DNA of 64,000 nt from Shimia litoralis (lineage in GTDB: Bacteria > Pseudomonadota > Alphaproteobacteria > Rhodobacterales > Rhodobacteraceae), in the NCBI RefSeq assembly GCF_005518135.1, contig NZ_SULI01000002.1, positions 186,001 to 250,000 of the forward strand. The letters run 5' to 3'. This document shows, one piece after another, positions 1 to 7,814 of the stretch; positions within the stretch are counted from its first letter, which is position 1, and each line of letters begins with the position of its first letter. The notes below the pieces were generated by a model. That model made no database searches. It was given only the letters and a program-made list of their open reading frames with translations, and was not told where the DNA came from. A program made the position numbers and the translations under genes.

Positions 1-442
1 AACGGGCGCGATCGTAAAAATTGGGTGCTTTACCCTTTTGGCCGGGCAATGCGCGCAAGGGTTTCCGGCTGTGGCTTTCGGCGCCACCCGCCACGTAGAC
101 GTCGCCAGCACCCGCTTGAATCAGTCGACAGGCGTGAATAACGGCTTCTAGTCCCGCGCCGCATTGTCGGTCTGTCGTGACGCCGGGAACCGATATATCC
201 TGCCACGCGACCAACGCCGACAAGCGCGCGATGTTCCCGCCCGGTCCTGCCGCATTTCCAAGGATGACATCATCAATTTGCGAGACGACAAAAGGCGTGT
301 CTGCCAGCGCAGCGCGCAAGACAGGGGCGGCGATATTTTCCAGATCAACATCGCGAAACATGCCTCCGGCGCGGCCGATGGCGCTTCGGCGCGCAGCGAC
401 GATCACAGGTCGGCGGTCAGCTGGCAGGAGAGATCGGGACAA
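1..442 (-). CDS. Thiolase (acetyl-CoA acetyltransferase family), 3' end outside window
   Basis: Condenses or cleaves 3-ketoacyl-CoA thioesters in the cytosol. The N-terminal third is visible: a PVIVAARRSAIGR opening, then TDRQCGAGLEAV with the nucleophilic Cys in the usual thiolase context, then the VYVAGGAESHS stretch. The rest lies beyond base 1. The start is uncertain. A TTG at 442 has an AAGGA about 8 nt upstream and overlaps the end of the ligase gene by 26 nt. A GTG at 406 would start right at the conserved opening. It is the last visible gene of a run that begins with bioM, so it is probably co-transcribed with the ligase and bioY. Substrate chain length cannot be read from the sequence. 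Confidence 0.85.
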   Translation of the reverse strand, partial: MSRSLLPADRRPVIVAARRSAIGRAGGMFRDVDLENIAAPVLRAALADTPFVVSQIDDVILGNAAGPGGNIARLSALVAWQDISVPGVTTDRQCGAGLEAVIHACRLIQAGAGDVYVAGGAESHSRKPLRALPGQKGKAPNFYDRAR

Positions 443-1937
443 GGCGCGGGTCCTTCTGGTCAAGCCACGACTCTAGCGTGGCTCGTGCAATTTTGCCACT
501 GCTGGTCAGTGGCCACGCTTCGACACGATAGAAGGCACGCGGCGTTTTGTAATTTGGTAAATGCTGTGCGCAGTGGGCCTTTAGGGCGAAATAATCTATG
601 CGCCCTTCCAAAATCGCCACAAGGCGTTGGCCTAAAAGGGCATCTTCTTGCCCCAAAACCTGAGCGGCGGAAATCTGTTCAGATCGCAGGAGAGTGTCAG
701 CGACCTCTTGCGGGTAAACATTGTATCCTCCCGTCAAAACCATGCCACCTTCGCGCCCGATGAGGGCAAGACTGCCCTCAGGAAGGATGCGCCCAAGATC
801 ACCTACGGTGGCCCAAGGGCCTTCGCGTCGAAATCCATGAGATGTGGCGCCAGACAGATACTTGTCGATGGCCAGATCACCACGCACAAAGATGGTGCCG
901 ACCTTTCCTTGTGGGACGGTTTGCCCATTCTCACGCAGCTGGAGGGTGACATGGGCAAACGGACGCCCAACGGAGTCTGACGGGGCGTCGGACGCGGTTT
1001 GGGTATGGCGGCTCACGGAGACAAACCCCAATTCGGATGCGCCGTAGTATTCGCAAATCGTGGCACAGGGAAAGGTGTCTCGAGCTTTGCTCAACGAAGC
1101 AGGGGCAAGTTTGGCGCCCGCGGTGGTCACCGCGTCAACCGCCCGAAAAGGCGACGATGTGCTTAGGGCGTCAAGCATTGTCGGAACTGCCACCAATCGG
1201 CGGACATCCCCTGATTTAAGAAGCCTGCGGCAGGTAGGCACGGAAAACCGGGCGAGGCCATGAAAGGTCGCCCCCGCATCAAGCGTCTCTGCGAATGCAT
1301 AGAGGGTCACGCCATGCGACAAAGGCCCCGGTGCAAGGGTGTGGCTGTCCGACGATAGCGCGAAAACTGTTCTGCTGGCGTCAAGGCTGGCCCGCCAAGA
1401 TTTGCGGTTGCGCGCAAATGCTTTGGGCGTCGAGGTGGTGCCCGAGGTAAACCCAATCAGAAAGGTATCTGTCTCAGATGATGGGAGGGGGGAAATCGGA
1501 GGGATGTCGTCGAATAGGGCGTCGCTTTTATCAACAAGGACAGTGGGAATGTTTTGCGATTTGGCGTGGGCCACAAGCGATTGTTGCGTGCTGAGCGCAA
1601 ACAGGATGTCAGGCGGATAGGCATCAAGCAGGGTAATCATCTGCTGTTCGGGCCATTGGGCATCCATCAACATGACCGCGTGGCCGGTGCCAAGAGCTGT
1701 TGCCAAGAGCGGCGCAGCCGCGCTGTGATTGCCAATCGCCAGCGCCATGATGCGCCCATGCGATGGCAGCTGAATATCAGTGTGGTGGCGTTTGGCAGGC
1801 AGATCACGCAGAGCATGATCAATGCGGCCTATTTGGTCGGCCAAACCGCGATAAGACCATTGCTGGCCCGACAATGAAACCGCCAGCGCGGTCGGGCGCT
1901 GACGGGCATGGTGGAATAATTGGGTGCCTAGGGGCAT
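417..1937 (-). CDS. Class I adenylate-forming acyl-CoA ligase
   Basis: Activates a carboxylic acid with ATP and transfers it to CoA. The 506 residues are typical of ANL-family ligases. The P-loop-like motif TSGTTSTPK lies near residues 164-172, the hinge region reads GREGGMVLTGGYNVYPQE, and the C-terminal catalytic lysine is in SSGKIARA near residue 482. The ATG follows the bioY stop codon after one base, and its own end overlaps the thiolase start, so the three genes are probably translated from one mRNA. The acyl substrate is unknown. The biotin-transporter context suggests a role linked to biotin or its precursors, but that is inference. Confidence 0.85.
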   Translation of the reverse strand: MPLGTQLFHHARQRPTALAVSLSGQQWSYRGLADQIGRIDHALRDLPAKRHHTDIQLPSHGRIMALAIGNHSAAAPLLATALGTGHAVMLMDAQWPEQQMITLLDAYPPDILFALSTQQSLVAHAKSQNIPTVLVDKSDALFDDIPPISPLPSSETDTFLIGFTSGTTSTPKAFARNRKSWRASLDASRTVFALSSDSHTLAPGPLSHGVTLYAFAETLDAGATFHGLARFSVPTCRRLLKSGDVRRLVAVPTMLDALSTSSPFRAVDAVTTAGAKLAPASLSKARDTFPCATICEYYGASELGFVSVSRHTQTASDAPSDSVGRPFAHVTLQLRENGQTVPQGKVGTIFVRGDLAIDKYLSGATSHGFRREGPWATVGDLGRILPEGSLALIGREGGMVLTGGYNVYPQEVADTLLRSEQISAAQVLGQEDALLGQRLVAILEGRIDYFALKAHCAQHLPNYKTPRAFYRVEAWPLTSSGKIARATLESWLDQKDPRLVPISPAS

Positions 1938-1938
1938 C

Positions 1939-2475
1939 TTAGAGGGTCGGATAGGCCCGGCGCACGCCTCGGGCGATAAACGTCGCCAAAACGACCTTGA
2001 CCAAATCTCCGGGAACGTATGCCAACATAATTGTTACGGCTTTTGTCAAAGGCAAATTGGCGACCAGTGCCATCCATGGAATACCAATCGCATACATCAC
2101 CACGATTCCGCCAAAGGCAATGATTGCGGCCATTTTCACAAAGCCTGCCTGCGGCGCGCGTTCGAGAAGCCAGCCAATCACAAACGCCGAGATCGGCCAT
2201 GCCAATACGAACCCGCCAGAAGCCCCGGCGAAGATGCCAAAGCCGCCACGGCCACCGGACAGCAAAGGCAGGCCAACGGCCACCAAAACGACAAAGAGCA
2301 ACAGTGCCAAGCCGCCACGTTTGGATCCGGCAAGTGCGCCTGCAAGCATGACACCAAGTGATTGTGCAGTGATCGGAGGCAAGGCCAAGCCTGCAAAGCT
2401 GATTGGGGGAAACAGAGCAAGCGCTGCGGTCAGTGCCGCAAAAAGCGCGATGTAGACGATGCTTTTGGTATCCAT
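1939..2475 (-). CDS. bioY: BioY, biotin-binding S component of ECF transporter
   Basis: Integral membrane biotin-capture protein. It has 178 residues and about six hydrophobic segments, with the family signature around SGGRGGFGIFAGASGGF in the middle and an IPWMAL stretch followed by the conserved YVPGDLVKVVLA helix near the C-terminus. An AAGGA lies about 9 nt before the ATG. It sits downstream of the bioM ATPase and bioN transmembrane genes, so a complete BioMNY importer is encoded. The gap to bioN is 97 nt, the widest inside this run, and contains no other gene. Confidence 0.93.
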   Translation of the reverse strand: MDTKSIVYIALFAALTAALALFPPISFAGLALPPITAQSLGVMLAGALAGSKRGGLALLLFVVLVAVGLPLLSGGRGGFGIFAGASGGFVLAWPISAFVIGWLLERAPQAGFVKMAAIIAFGGIVVMYAIGIPWMALVANLPLTKAVTIMLAYVPGDLVKVVLATFIARGVRRAYPTL

Positions 2476-2572
2476 GTTGCGTATTCCTTATGAACGTTCG
2501 CGTGGTGACAACTTGGAGGATTTGATGCGTGGTATCGTGCACATGCCCCGAAGACAAGGCAGGCCGCCAAGA

Positions 2573-3169
2573 TCAAGGACGATATCCTCGTGCATCAATC
2601 GCATCCGAAATGTCATCCGCCATTTTGAGCATTCGAATGGCAACGGGCATCGCGACTGCGACAATCGAATGCTCCATCCCGCGCGCCTTTTGGGCTTCGC
2701 GTACTTCGGTGGTGATTTGGGCCAGCACCGGAATAAACCGCAAGGCCAACGATATTGCGAGCCCGACTTTGGCTGGATTTACACCCAACGGGCGCAAAAA
2801 ACGTAGCCCCGATGTCAGACTCTCGATCATGTCCGAAGCACGTGTTGTCAATGTCACAAGGCCCGCCAATAGCAACAGAGTTGCAAGTCGCAAGACCACA
2901 AAGACCGCGACCGATGCGCCTGCAAGCCACCATTGTAAGCCCAAGAAGAATATCAGTATCCATAGAACGGGCCGGATTTGGTTCCATACTTGGGTCGCTG
3001 ACAGCCCGGCGATTTTGTACAAAGCGATTACGGCGGCCAGCGCAACGGCGACGATGCCGAGATTTTCGACAAGGAACAATCCAGTTCCACCAACCATCAT
3101 CGCCAGAATTTTCACACCCGGCGAAAGCTTATGGATGGGGGAATGCCCCGGAGAATACAGATCCAGCAT
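2573..3169 (-). CDS. bioN: BioN, energy-coupling factor transmembrane (T) component
   Basis: ECF-type T component that couples the BioM ATPase to BioY. Its 198 residues contain four to five hydrophobic helices after SPIHKLSPGVKI. The C-terminal coupling helices carry the short Ala-Arg-Gly-type motifs expected of T components (EAQKARG near residue 162 and DARGY at the end). The start codon lies 2 nt after the bioM stop, showing translational coupling. Membrane location and role follow from the family and the bioM/bioY neighbours. Confidence 0.9.
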   Translation of the reverse strand: MLDLYSPGHSPIHKLSPGVKILAMMVGGTGLFLVENLGIVAVALAAVIALYKIAGLSATQVWNQIRPVLWILIFFLGLQWWLAGASVAVFVVLRLATLLLLAGLVTLTTRASDMIESLTSGLRFLRPLGVNPAKVGLAISLALRFIPVLAQITTEVREAQKARGMEHSIVAVAMPVAIRMLKMADDISDAIDARGYRP

Positions 3170-3171
3170 GG

Positions 3172-3846
3172 CTAAGACATCAATTTGATATAGTGCGGGA
3201 TTGCGACCGAAGGGACGTCATCAATCGCGATGCGTCCATCGTCAAATACAATCACACGGTCAAAATCGGTCAACAAATCCAAGTCGTGGCTTGCCAGAAT
3301 GACAGTTTGTTCCAACGCGTTTATGGCGTGCGTAATGCGACGCTTGTTGCGCAGGTCCAAGAGTGTGGTGGGTTCATCCAACACAACATAAGTTGGCTCC
3401 ATCACCAGCACACCGGAGATCGCCAACAACTGTTTTTGACCACCTGACAACAAATGGGCAGGGTGTTCGCGCATGTCCAGCATGTTGTAGCGCGAGAGGA
3501 TGTCAGTCGTCTTTTGGGCAATATCCTCCTTGGAGAATTTCAGATTTTTCATGCCAAAAGCAAGGTCTTCTTCGACCACGGGAAAGACAATCTGATTGTC
3601 AGGGTTTTGAAATACAAATCCGACCTTTTGACGGACATCCTTTCCGTGTGTGCGTGTGTTCAGCCCATCGACCAACACATCGCCTTTGGTTGGCATGACC
3701 AAGCCGTTCAGCAAGCGCGCAAAACTGGATTTACCAGAGCCGTTCGCACCGATAATCGCAATCCGCCGTTCGGATAGTTCGAGCGAAATGTCGCGTAAAA
3801 TGACGCGATCTGCATAGGCGAGAGTGACGTTTTGAATGTCGATCAT
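3172..3846 (-). CDS. bioM: BioM, ATP-binding component of biotin ECF transporter
   Basis: ABC ATPase of 224 residues powering biotin uptake. Walker A is GANGSGKS (about 33-40), the Q-loop region reads [13 protein letters not shown] (the PDNQ form is typical of ECF ATPases), the signature is LSGGQ (about 133-137), and Walker B is YVVLDEPT (about 153-160), followed by the switch His in ASHD. The ATG at 3846 opens [15 protein letters not shown] at 3858 would add four residues. Neither start has a clear Shine-Dalgarno sequence, and a 16-bp palindrome covers this spot. First gene of the biotin operon. Confidence 0.92.
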   Translation of the reverse strand: MIDIQNVTLAYADRVILRDISLELSERRIAIIGANGSGKSSFARLLNGLVMPTKGDVLVDGLNTRTHGKDVRQKVGFVFQNPDNQIVFPVVEEDLAFGMKNLKFSKEDIAQKTTDILSRYNMLDMREHPAHLLSGGQKQLLAISGVLVMEPTYVVLDEPTTLLDLRNKRRITHAINALEQTVILASHDLDLLTDFDRVIVFDDGRIAIDDVPSVAIPHYIKLMS

Positions 3847-3854
3847 GCGCGGAC

Positions 3855-3870
3855 CCAAGTGATTACTTGG
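3855..3870. promoter_or_regulatory. 16-bp palindrome over the bioM translation-initiation region
   Basis: CCAAGT-GATT-ACTTGG is a perfect 6-bp inverted repeat with a 4-nt centre, ending 8 nt before the bioM ATG on the minus strand. It occupies the place where a ribosome binding site would be expected, and none is visible. It could be an operator or an RNA hairpin controlling translation. It does not match the alphaproteobacterial BioR box (TTATMKATAA) as I know it. Confidence 0.45.
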
Positions 3871-3916
3871 CTGCTCTTACCGCAATTGCGGGATGGGTTG
3901 AAGAGCTGCGCGTGCA

Positions 3917-3946
3917 CCCCGACCACGCTTGAGTACGTGATCGGGG
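3917..3946 (-). terminator. Hairpin between dctM and bioM
   Basis: CCCCGATCACG and CGTGGTCGGGG pair over 11 bp, including one U-G wobble that forms only in minus-strand RNA, around an 8-nt loop. It lies just after the dctM stop. No U-tract follows, so it may be a Rho-assisted terminator or an mRNA 3' stabiliser rather than a classical intrinsic terminator. Confidence 0.4.
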
Positions 3947-3960
3947 GCTGTGTTGTGGGG

Positions 3961-5361
3961 TTAAACTTGAGATGGCAACCAAAGCACGATCCACGGAAAG
4001 GCCACCAAGAGCGCAATGGTGATTGCATCCGCAATGAAAAATGGCGTCACACCTTTGAAGACGTCTTGAACGCTCAGGTCATCGCGCACCCCGGCGACCA
4101 CAAAACAATTCAGCCCGATTGGAGGCGTGATCAGGCAAAACTCGGCCATCTTGACCACGAGAATGCCGAACCATATGGCGCACATCGGTCCCGACATACC
4201 AAAGGCGCTGTCGGCAGCCGTGACCATTTCGCCACCATTCAATGCCATGACCGCAGGATATACGACGGGCAAGGTCAGCAGCAGCATGCCAATGGCATCC
4301 ATAAACATCCCCAACACAGCATAGGCCAAAAGGATCATGACCAATGTAATCATTGGTGACTGGTCAAGGCTGGTGATGAAATCGCTGAACGCACCGGGAA
4401 GATTGGCAAACCCCAGGAACCGGACGTAAATCAGCACGCCCCAAATGATCGTGAAAATCATCACGGCCAGCTTGGCAGTTTCCAAAAGTGCCTCGCGAAA
4501 CTGCCCCCATCGCATGCCTTTGTAGACGGCCATCAGGAACACAACAAACGCACCAAGCGCGCCACCCTCGGTGGGGGTGCCCCATGCATCGCCCCCGAAT
4601 GGGTTGTAGATGAAAAAGATAATGATGAAGACAACGAAAAAGATCGGCATCGCGGGGGGCAGCGATTTGAAACGTTCGCCCCACGTAAAGCCGCCAACAG
4701 GTGGACCAAAATTAGGGATGGTCAATGCCATGATGACGATCAACAGCCCGTAGATCAGCGCGGAAAATGCGCCGGGAATAAAGCCAGCCAGCAAGAGTTT
4801 GCCCACATCCTGCTCTACGATAATGGCATAGATCACCAGAATTGCCGACGGCGGTATCAACGATGCAAGCGTGCCGCCTGCGGCGACGACACCTGCCGCA
4901 AATCGCTTGTCGTACCCAACCCGAAGCATTTCAGGAATAGCGATGCGTGCAAATACGGCCGAGGTGGCCACCGATGCGCCCGACACAGCGGCAAAACCCG
5001 CGGTCGCAAAAACCGTGGCGACGGCCATGCCCCCCGGAAGCCAGCCGACCCAACGTTTTGCGGCTTCAAACAGGGCTTTGGTTAAACCTGCGTAATAGGC
5101 CAGATATCCAATCAGGATAAATGTGGGGATCAACGAGAGGGCTTGTGATGACACCTTGGAGTGGGGCACCTGACCTGCAATCTTGACTGAGACAACCACG
5201 GCCTTACCGAGCTTATCCGGCGCATAGCCAAACTTGGCCCAGAAAATCCACACAAGCCCAAGTAAACCTGCAGTTCCTGCTGCAAACGCGACGCGCATGC
5301 CAAGCACCACAAAGAGCAACATGATGCCCGAAACGACCAGGCCAATCTGGATTGGATCCAT
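3961..5361 (-). CDS. dctM: TRAP transporter large permease (DctM)
   Basis: Large membrane subunit of a tripartite ATP-independent periplasmic transporter, which imports a carboxylate using a sodium gradient. It has 466 residues, slightly longer than the usual 430 or so, and more than ten hydrophobic segments. Recognisable DctM stretches include GGTLASLIPPSAILVIYAII near residue 155 and the C-terminal LITPPIGLNCFVVAGV. The extra length is a charged insert with the GGDAWGTPTEGGALGAF segment in mid-protein. It begins 19 nt after dctQ ends, so the two are co-transcribed. Substrate cannot be assigned. Confidence 0.93.
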   Translation of the reverse strand: MDPIQIGLVVSGIMLLFVVLGMRVAFAAGTAGLLGLVWIFWAKFGYAPDKLGKAVVVSVKIAGQVPHSKVSSQALSLIPTFILIGYLAYYAGLTKALFEAAKRWVGWLPGGMAVATVFATAGFAAVSGASVATSAVFARIAIPEMLRVGYDKRFAAGVVAAGGTLASLIPPSAILVIYAIIVEQDVGKLLLAGFIPGAFSALIYGLLIVIMALTIPNFGPPVGGFTWGERFKSLPPAMPIFFVVFIIIFFIYNPFGGDAWGTPTEGGALGAFVVFLMAVYKGMRWGQFREALLETAKLAVMIFTIIWGVLIYVRFLGFANLPGAFSDFITSLDQSPMITLVMILLAYAVLGMFMDAIGMLLLTLPVVYPAVMALNGGEMVTAADSAFGMSGPMCAIWFGILVVKMAEFCLITPPIGLNCFVVAGVRDDLSVQDVFKGVTPFFIADAITIALLVAFPWIVLWLPSQV

Positions 5362-5380
5362 CTGTGTAACCCCTCTAGGT

Positions 5381-6001
5381 TTATTCGAGCGCGGCCGCTT
5401 CGTCAGCAGCTTGCTGCGCGGCAGATTTGATCATTGGAATTGCGACGGGCTCGCTCAGATTTAGAACAAACGCGCGACCATAGCCCCAAAGCTGAATGGT
5501 AAAGCGCAGACACAGCACAAAGAATGCGACGGGGGCCAAAAGTTTGGCGGGCCAAATTGGTAAGGCGATATCAATAGAGCTATCGTTGCTCCACAGCGGG
5601 CGACCAAAATCAAAGCTTCGTAAGAAATGTTCCCAAGATCCCCAGAGCAATAGAAGCATAAGGATCAGAGCAGCAAGCGTTGTAATGAACTCCGCAGCCC
5701 ACAGGGCGCGGCCGTTCAAGCGGCTTATCAGGATGTCCATACGGATATGGGTGCCGTCCCGCTGGGTATAGGCAATGCCCATAAATGCGATAAGCGGCAT
5801 CAACTGTTCAATCCAATCGACATATCCGGGAACTGGCATGTTGATAAGATTTCGACCCGATACCGAGACCACTGCAAAAAGCATGATTGCAAACACGGCA
5901 AGACCAGAGATGAGCGCAAGCCCCCTCTCAAGCCGATGAAGTGTCTGATCCAGTTTGCTTAGAATGCTGTCATCTTCCAGCACCGAAGAACTGCTTGCCA
6001 T
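5381..6001 (-). CDS. dctQ: TRAP transporter small permease (DctQ)
   Basis: Small four-helix membrane subunit that forms the permease core with DctM. It has 206 residues. An N-terminal cytoplasmic stretch leads to a first helix (LALISGLAVFAIMLFAVVSV), then the conserved loop with YVDWIEQLMPLIAFMGIAY and the RDGTHIRMDIL motif. The C-terminal tail is longer than average. It lies between dctP and dctM on the same strand, with a strong hairpin in the 72-nt gap after dctP. Confidence 0.9.
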   Translation of the reverse strand: MASSSSVLEDDSILSKLDQTLHRLERGLALISGLAVFAIMLFAVVSVSGRNLINMPVPGYVDWIEQLMPLIAFMGIAYTQRDGTHIRMDILISRLNGRALWAAEFITTLAALILMLLLLWGSWEHFLRSFDFGRPLWSNDSSIDIALPIWPAKLLAPVAFFVLCLRFTIQLWGYGRAFVLNLSEPVAIPMIKSAAQQAADEAAALE

Positions 6002-6030
6002 CGGTCTCTCCCCTGAATGTCCACGGAACG

Positions 6031-6060
6031 CGTGCTGCCTATTTCACAACAGGCAGCACG
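6031..6060 (-). promoter_or_regulatory. Intercistronic hairpin between dctP and dctQ
   Basis: CGTGCTGCCT and AGGCAGCACG form a perfect 10-bp stem with a 10-nt loop, 13 nt after the dctP stop. No U-tract follows on the minus strand, so full termination is unlikely. A 3'-protecting or partial-termination role fits, allowing more binding protein than permease to be made. Confidence 0.65.
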
Positions 6061-6073
6061 TCATGGCACAATT

Positions 6074-7084
6074 TTACATGCGCTGCTTTTTAAGGGTGTC
6101 CATGACCAGATCATACAGCTCTTGAGCTGGAAGACCGATGTCAGTCATGTCTTTGATCCAAGCTTCGCGAATGGGGTCTGCGGCTTTGGCACGGAAAGCT
6201 GCCAATTCGTCATCAGACAGGGTCACGACGGTCACATTTTTCTCGGCAAGGATGCCGTCCCATTTGTTCAGCAATGCACCATAGTTTGCAAGATAATGGG
6301 CAATGGCTTCATCGACCGAGCTATCCAGTGCTGCGCGCTCGCTGTCGGACAAGGCATCATAGGCGTCTGTGTTGACAACCACCGGGCAGTTCACGGTGCC
6401 AGGGTTCAGGTTGGCGGTCCACCACTCGGCTTGGTCGATGGTGCGGAACGCAAGGTGCGCGTGTTGGGCAAAGGCAACCGTGTCGACGACGCCGCTTTCC
6501 ATTGCATTATAGGCTTCGGTTGCGGTCACGGATGTCGGAACAGCGCCGACTGCGGAAAACGCTTTGCCGATGCCGCCTGTGGCGCGTACGCGCATCCCAT
6601 CCATTTTTGCCAAGGTATCACGTGGCTCACCGGTGCCGACAATGTTGTACTGTGGCATTGGCGACGTCATCAAAAGTTTGGCATTCCAGCGGGCAAGATC
6701 AGCCTGAACGGCAGGGTGCCCATAGACGGCGTGGGATACAGCCACTTCTTCCTCAAGCGTGTTCACGCCAAGAAAAGGCAATTCCAGCACGGTAATCGAC
6801 GGGTTTTTGTCGCGGTGGTATCCCGCGCAGAACTGCGCCATTTCAAACGCACCAATCGAGATGCCGTCAAGGTTTTCCTTGTTCTTGGATAACCCGCCAT
6901 AGCTGATGTTCATGGTGAATGCGCCGTCGGTTTTTGCGCTTACCAATTCGGCCAGTTTTTCAACATGTTCTGTAAAGGCGCGGCGTTTGCCCCAAACAGA
7001 TACATTCCATTCTGTAGCAGAAGCTTCGGCAGCAAAGCTCACGGCGAGCGCCGCAACTGCGGCGCGACCTAAAAATCGGTTCAT
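6074..7084 (-). CDS. dctP: TRAP transporter periplasmic substrate-binding protein (DctP)
   Basis: Periplasmic binding protein delivering the ligand to DctQM. It has 336 residues, with a signal peptide MNRFLGRAAVAALAVSFAAE and a predicted cut after ASA. The stretch DGMRVRATGG contains the arginine that in this family salt-bridges a ligand carboxylate, so an organic acid is likely. The ATG at 7084 has a strong AGGAGG just upstream. An upstream in-frame start at 7129 would only add residues before the signal peptide. First gene of the dctPQM operon. Ligand unknown. Confidence 0.93.
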   Translation of the reverse strand: MNRFLGRAAVAALAVSFAAEASATEWNVSVWGKRRAFTEHVEKLAELVSAKTDGAFTMNISYGGLSKNKENLDGISIGAFEMAQFCAGYHRDKNPSITVLELPFLGVNTLEEEVAVSHAVYGHPAVQADLARWNAKLLMTSPMPQYNIVGTGEPRDTLAKMDGMRVRATGGIGKAFSAVGAVPTSVTATEAYNAMESGVVDTVAFAQHAHLAFRTIDQAEWWTANLNPGTVNCPVVVNTDAYDALSDSERAALDSSVDEAIAHYLANYGALLNKWDGILAEKNVTVVTLSDDELAAFRAKAADPIREAWIKDMTDIGLPAQELYDLVMDTLKKQRM

Positions 7085-7242
7085 AATTTTCCTCCCAATA
7101 CACACGGTCTTTTGCCGCGTGTTCGCCACAGCCTAGCCCAGAGGTTTGGCATTGGGTATCCGTATTTTTAGGTAGACGTTTTTGAGGTGTCCGAGGCGGG
7201 TTGTGTCGTCATGTTAGGACTGCGTCAGTGGAGGGGGCCACC

Positions 7243-7274
7243 AAAAAACGCGCGACCACATTTTGTGCCGCGCG
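7243..7274 (-). terminator. Intrinsic terminator of the DUF1127 gene
   Basis: On the minus strand a CGCGCG...CGCGCG stem, with extra inner CAC/GTG pairs around an A-rich loop, is followed by six T residues. It lies about 55 nt after the DUF1127 stop codon and separates this gene from dctP. Confidence 0.8.
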
Positions 7275-7289
7275 CTTAGGAACTGATGG

Positions 7290-7299
7290 GGTCATGACC
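7290..7299. promoter_or_regulatory. 10-bp palindrome GGTCATGACC
   Basis: A perfect 10-bp palindrome in the 3' untranslated part of the DUF1127 transcript, about 200 nt upstream of dctP. It could be an operator for the TRAP operon, but a site this short may occur by chance and no regulator gene lies nearby. Confidence 0.25.
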
Positions 7300-7327
7300 G
7301 AAGTTGACCGCAATTGGCTAGCTACGA

Positions 7328-7546
7328 TTAAAAGGCATAGCCGAATACATGTGGGACGATGTCTTCGCGTTTCAGGCCGAGTTCAGACAGCTCTTTGTCT
7401 GACATCGCCTTTAGGGTTTCGATCCGGCGCAGGCGCGAATTCGACTCAGCAAGATTGATCAGAGTGTCGAAAAAGCCAACTGCGACGCGTTGCGCGGTAT
7501 TAAGAATGGTTTCCAGAAAGCGAGCGCGGGGTACTGTGTATGCCAT
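7328..7546 (-). CDS. DUF1127 small protein
   Basis: A 72-residue basic protein. Its C-terminal half, LRRIETLKAMSDKELSELGLKREDI, is the DUF1127 signature, here with an N-terminal amphipathic extension as in longer members. In Rhodobacter sphaeroides a DUF1127 protein (CcaF1) binds RNA and affects sRNA maturation; whether this one does is inference. An AAGG lies about 10 nt before the ATG, and an intrinsic terminator follows. A GAGGCC-cacata-GGCCTC inverted repeat lies about 30 nt upstream of the start, in the leader. Monocistronic and divergent from rpe. Confidence 0.88.
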   Translation of the reverse strand: MAYTVPRARFLETILNTAQRVAVGFFDTLINLAESNSRLRRIETLKAMSDKELSELGLKREDIVPHVFGYAF

Positions 7547-7814
7547 GATGTCTTACCTTACAAAAAATGTCTCCCTTGAGGCCCACATAGGCCTCCTGAT
7601 CCAAAGGTACGAGAGCTCATTCTGCATGGCGGGGTTGCGTTTGCTGCAGTGCAGAAAGTTGGCTCAACGCAAACAATTGTGATGCCGTTGTCAGCAAAAT
7701 GTGCAACGGGTGCACCGAGACTATTGCTGGTGATTGCAACTTGGTGGCTTTGCCCCCATTTTCACGCCACCACTCGAATCGGCGCCGTTGGCGCACCACA
7801 GCAAGAGGCTAGCC

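Noticed and set aside
6017-6892. 291-codon plus-strand frame across dctP
   Set aside because: It runs through the intercistronic hairpin and opposes a protein with clear TRAP motifs.
7140-7327. CcsR-type sRNA downstream of the DUF1127 gene
   Set aside because: The CCUCCUCCC motif that defines those RNAs is not present in the 3' UTR before the terminator.
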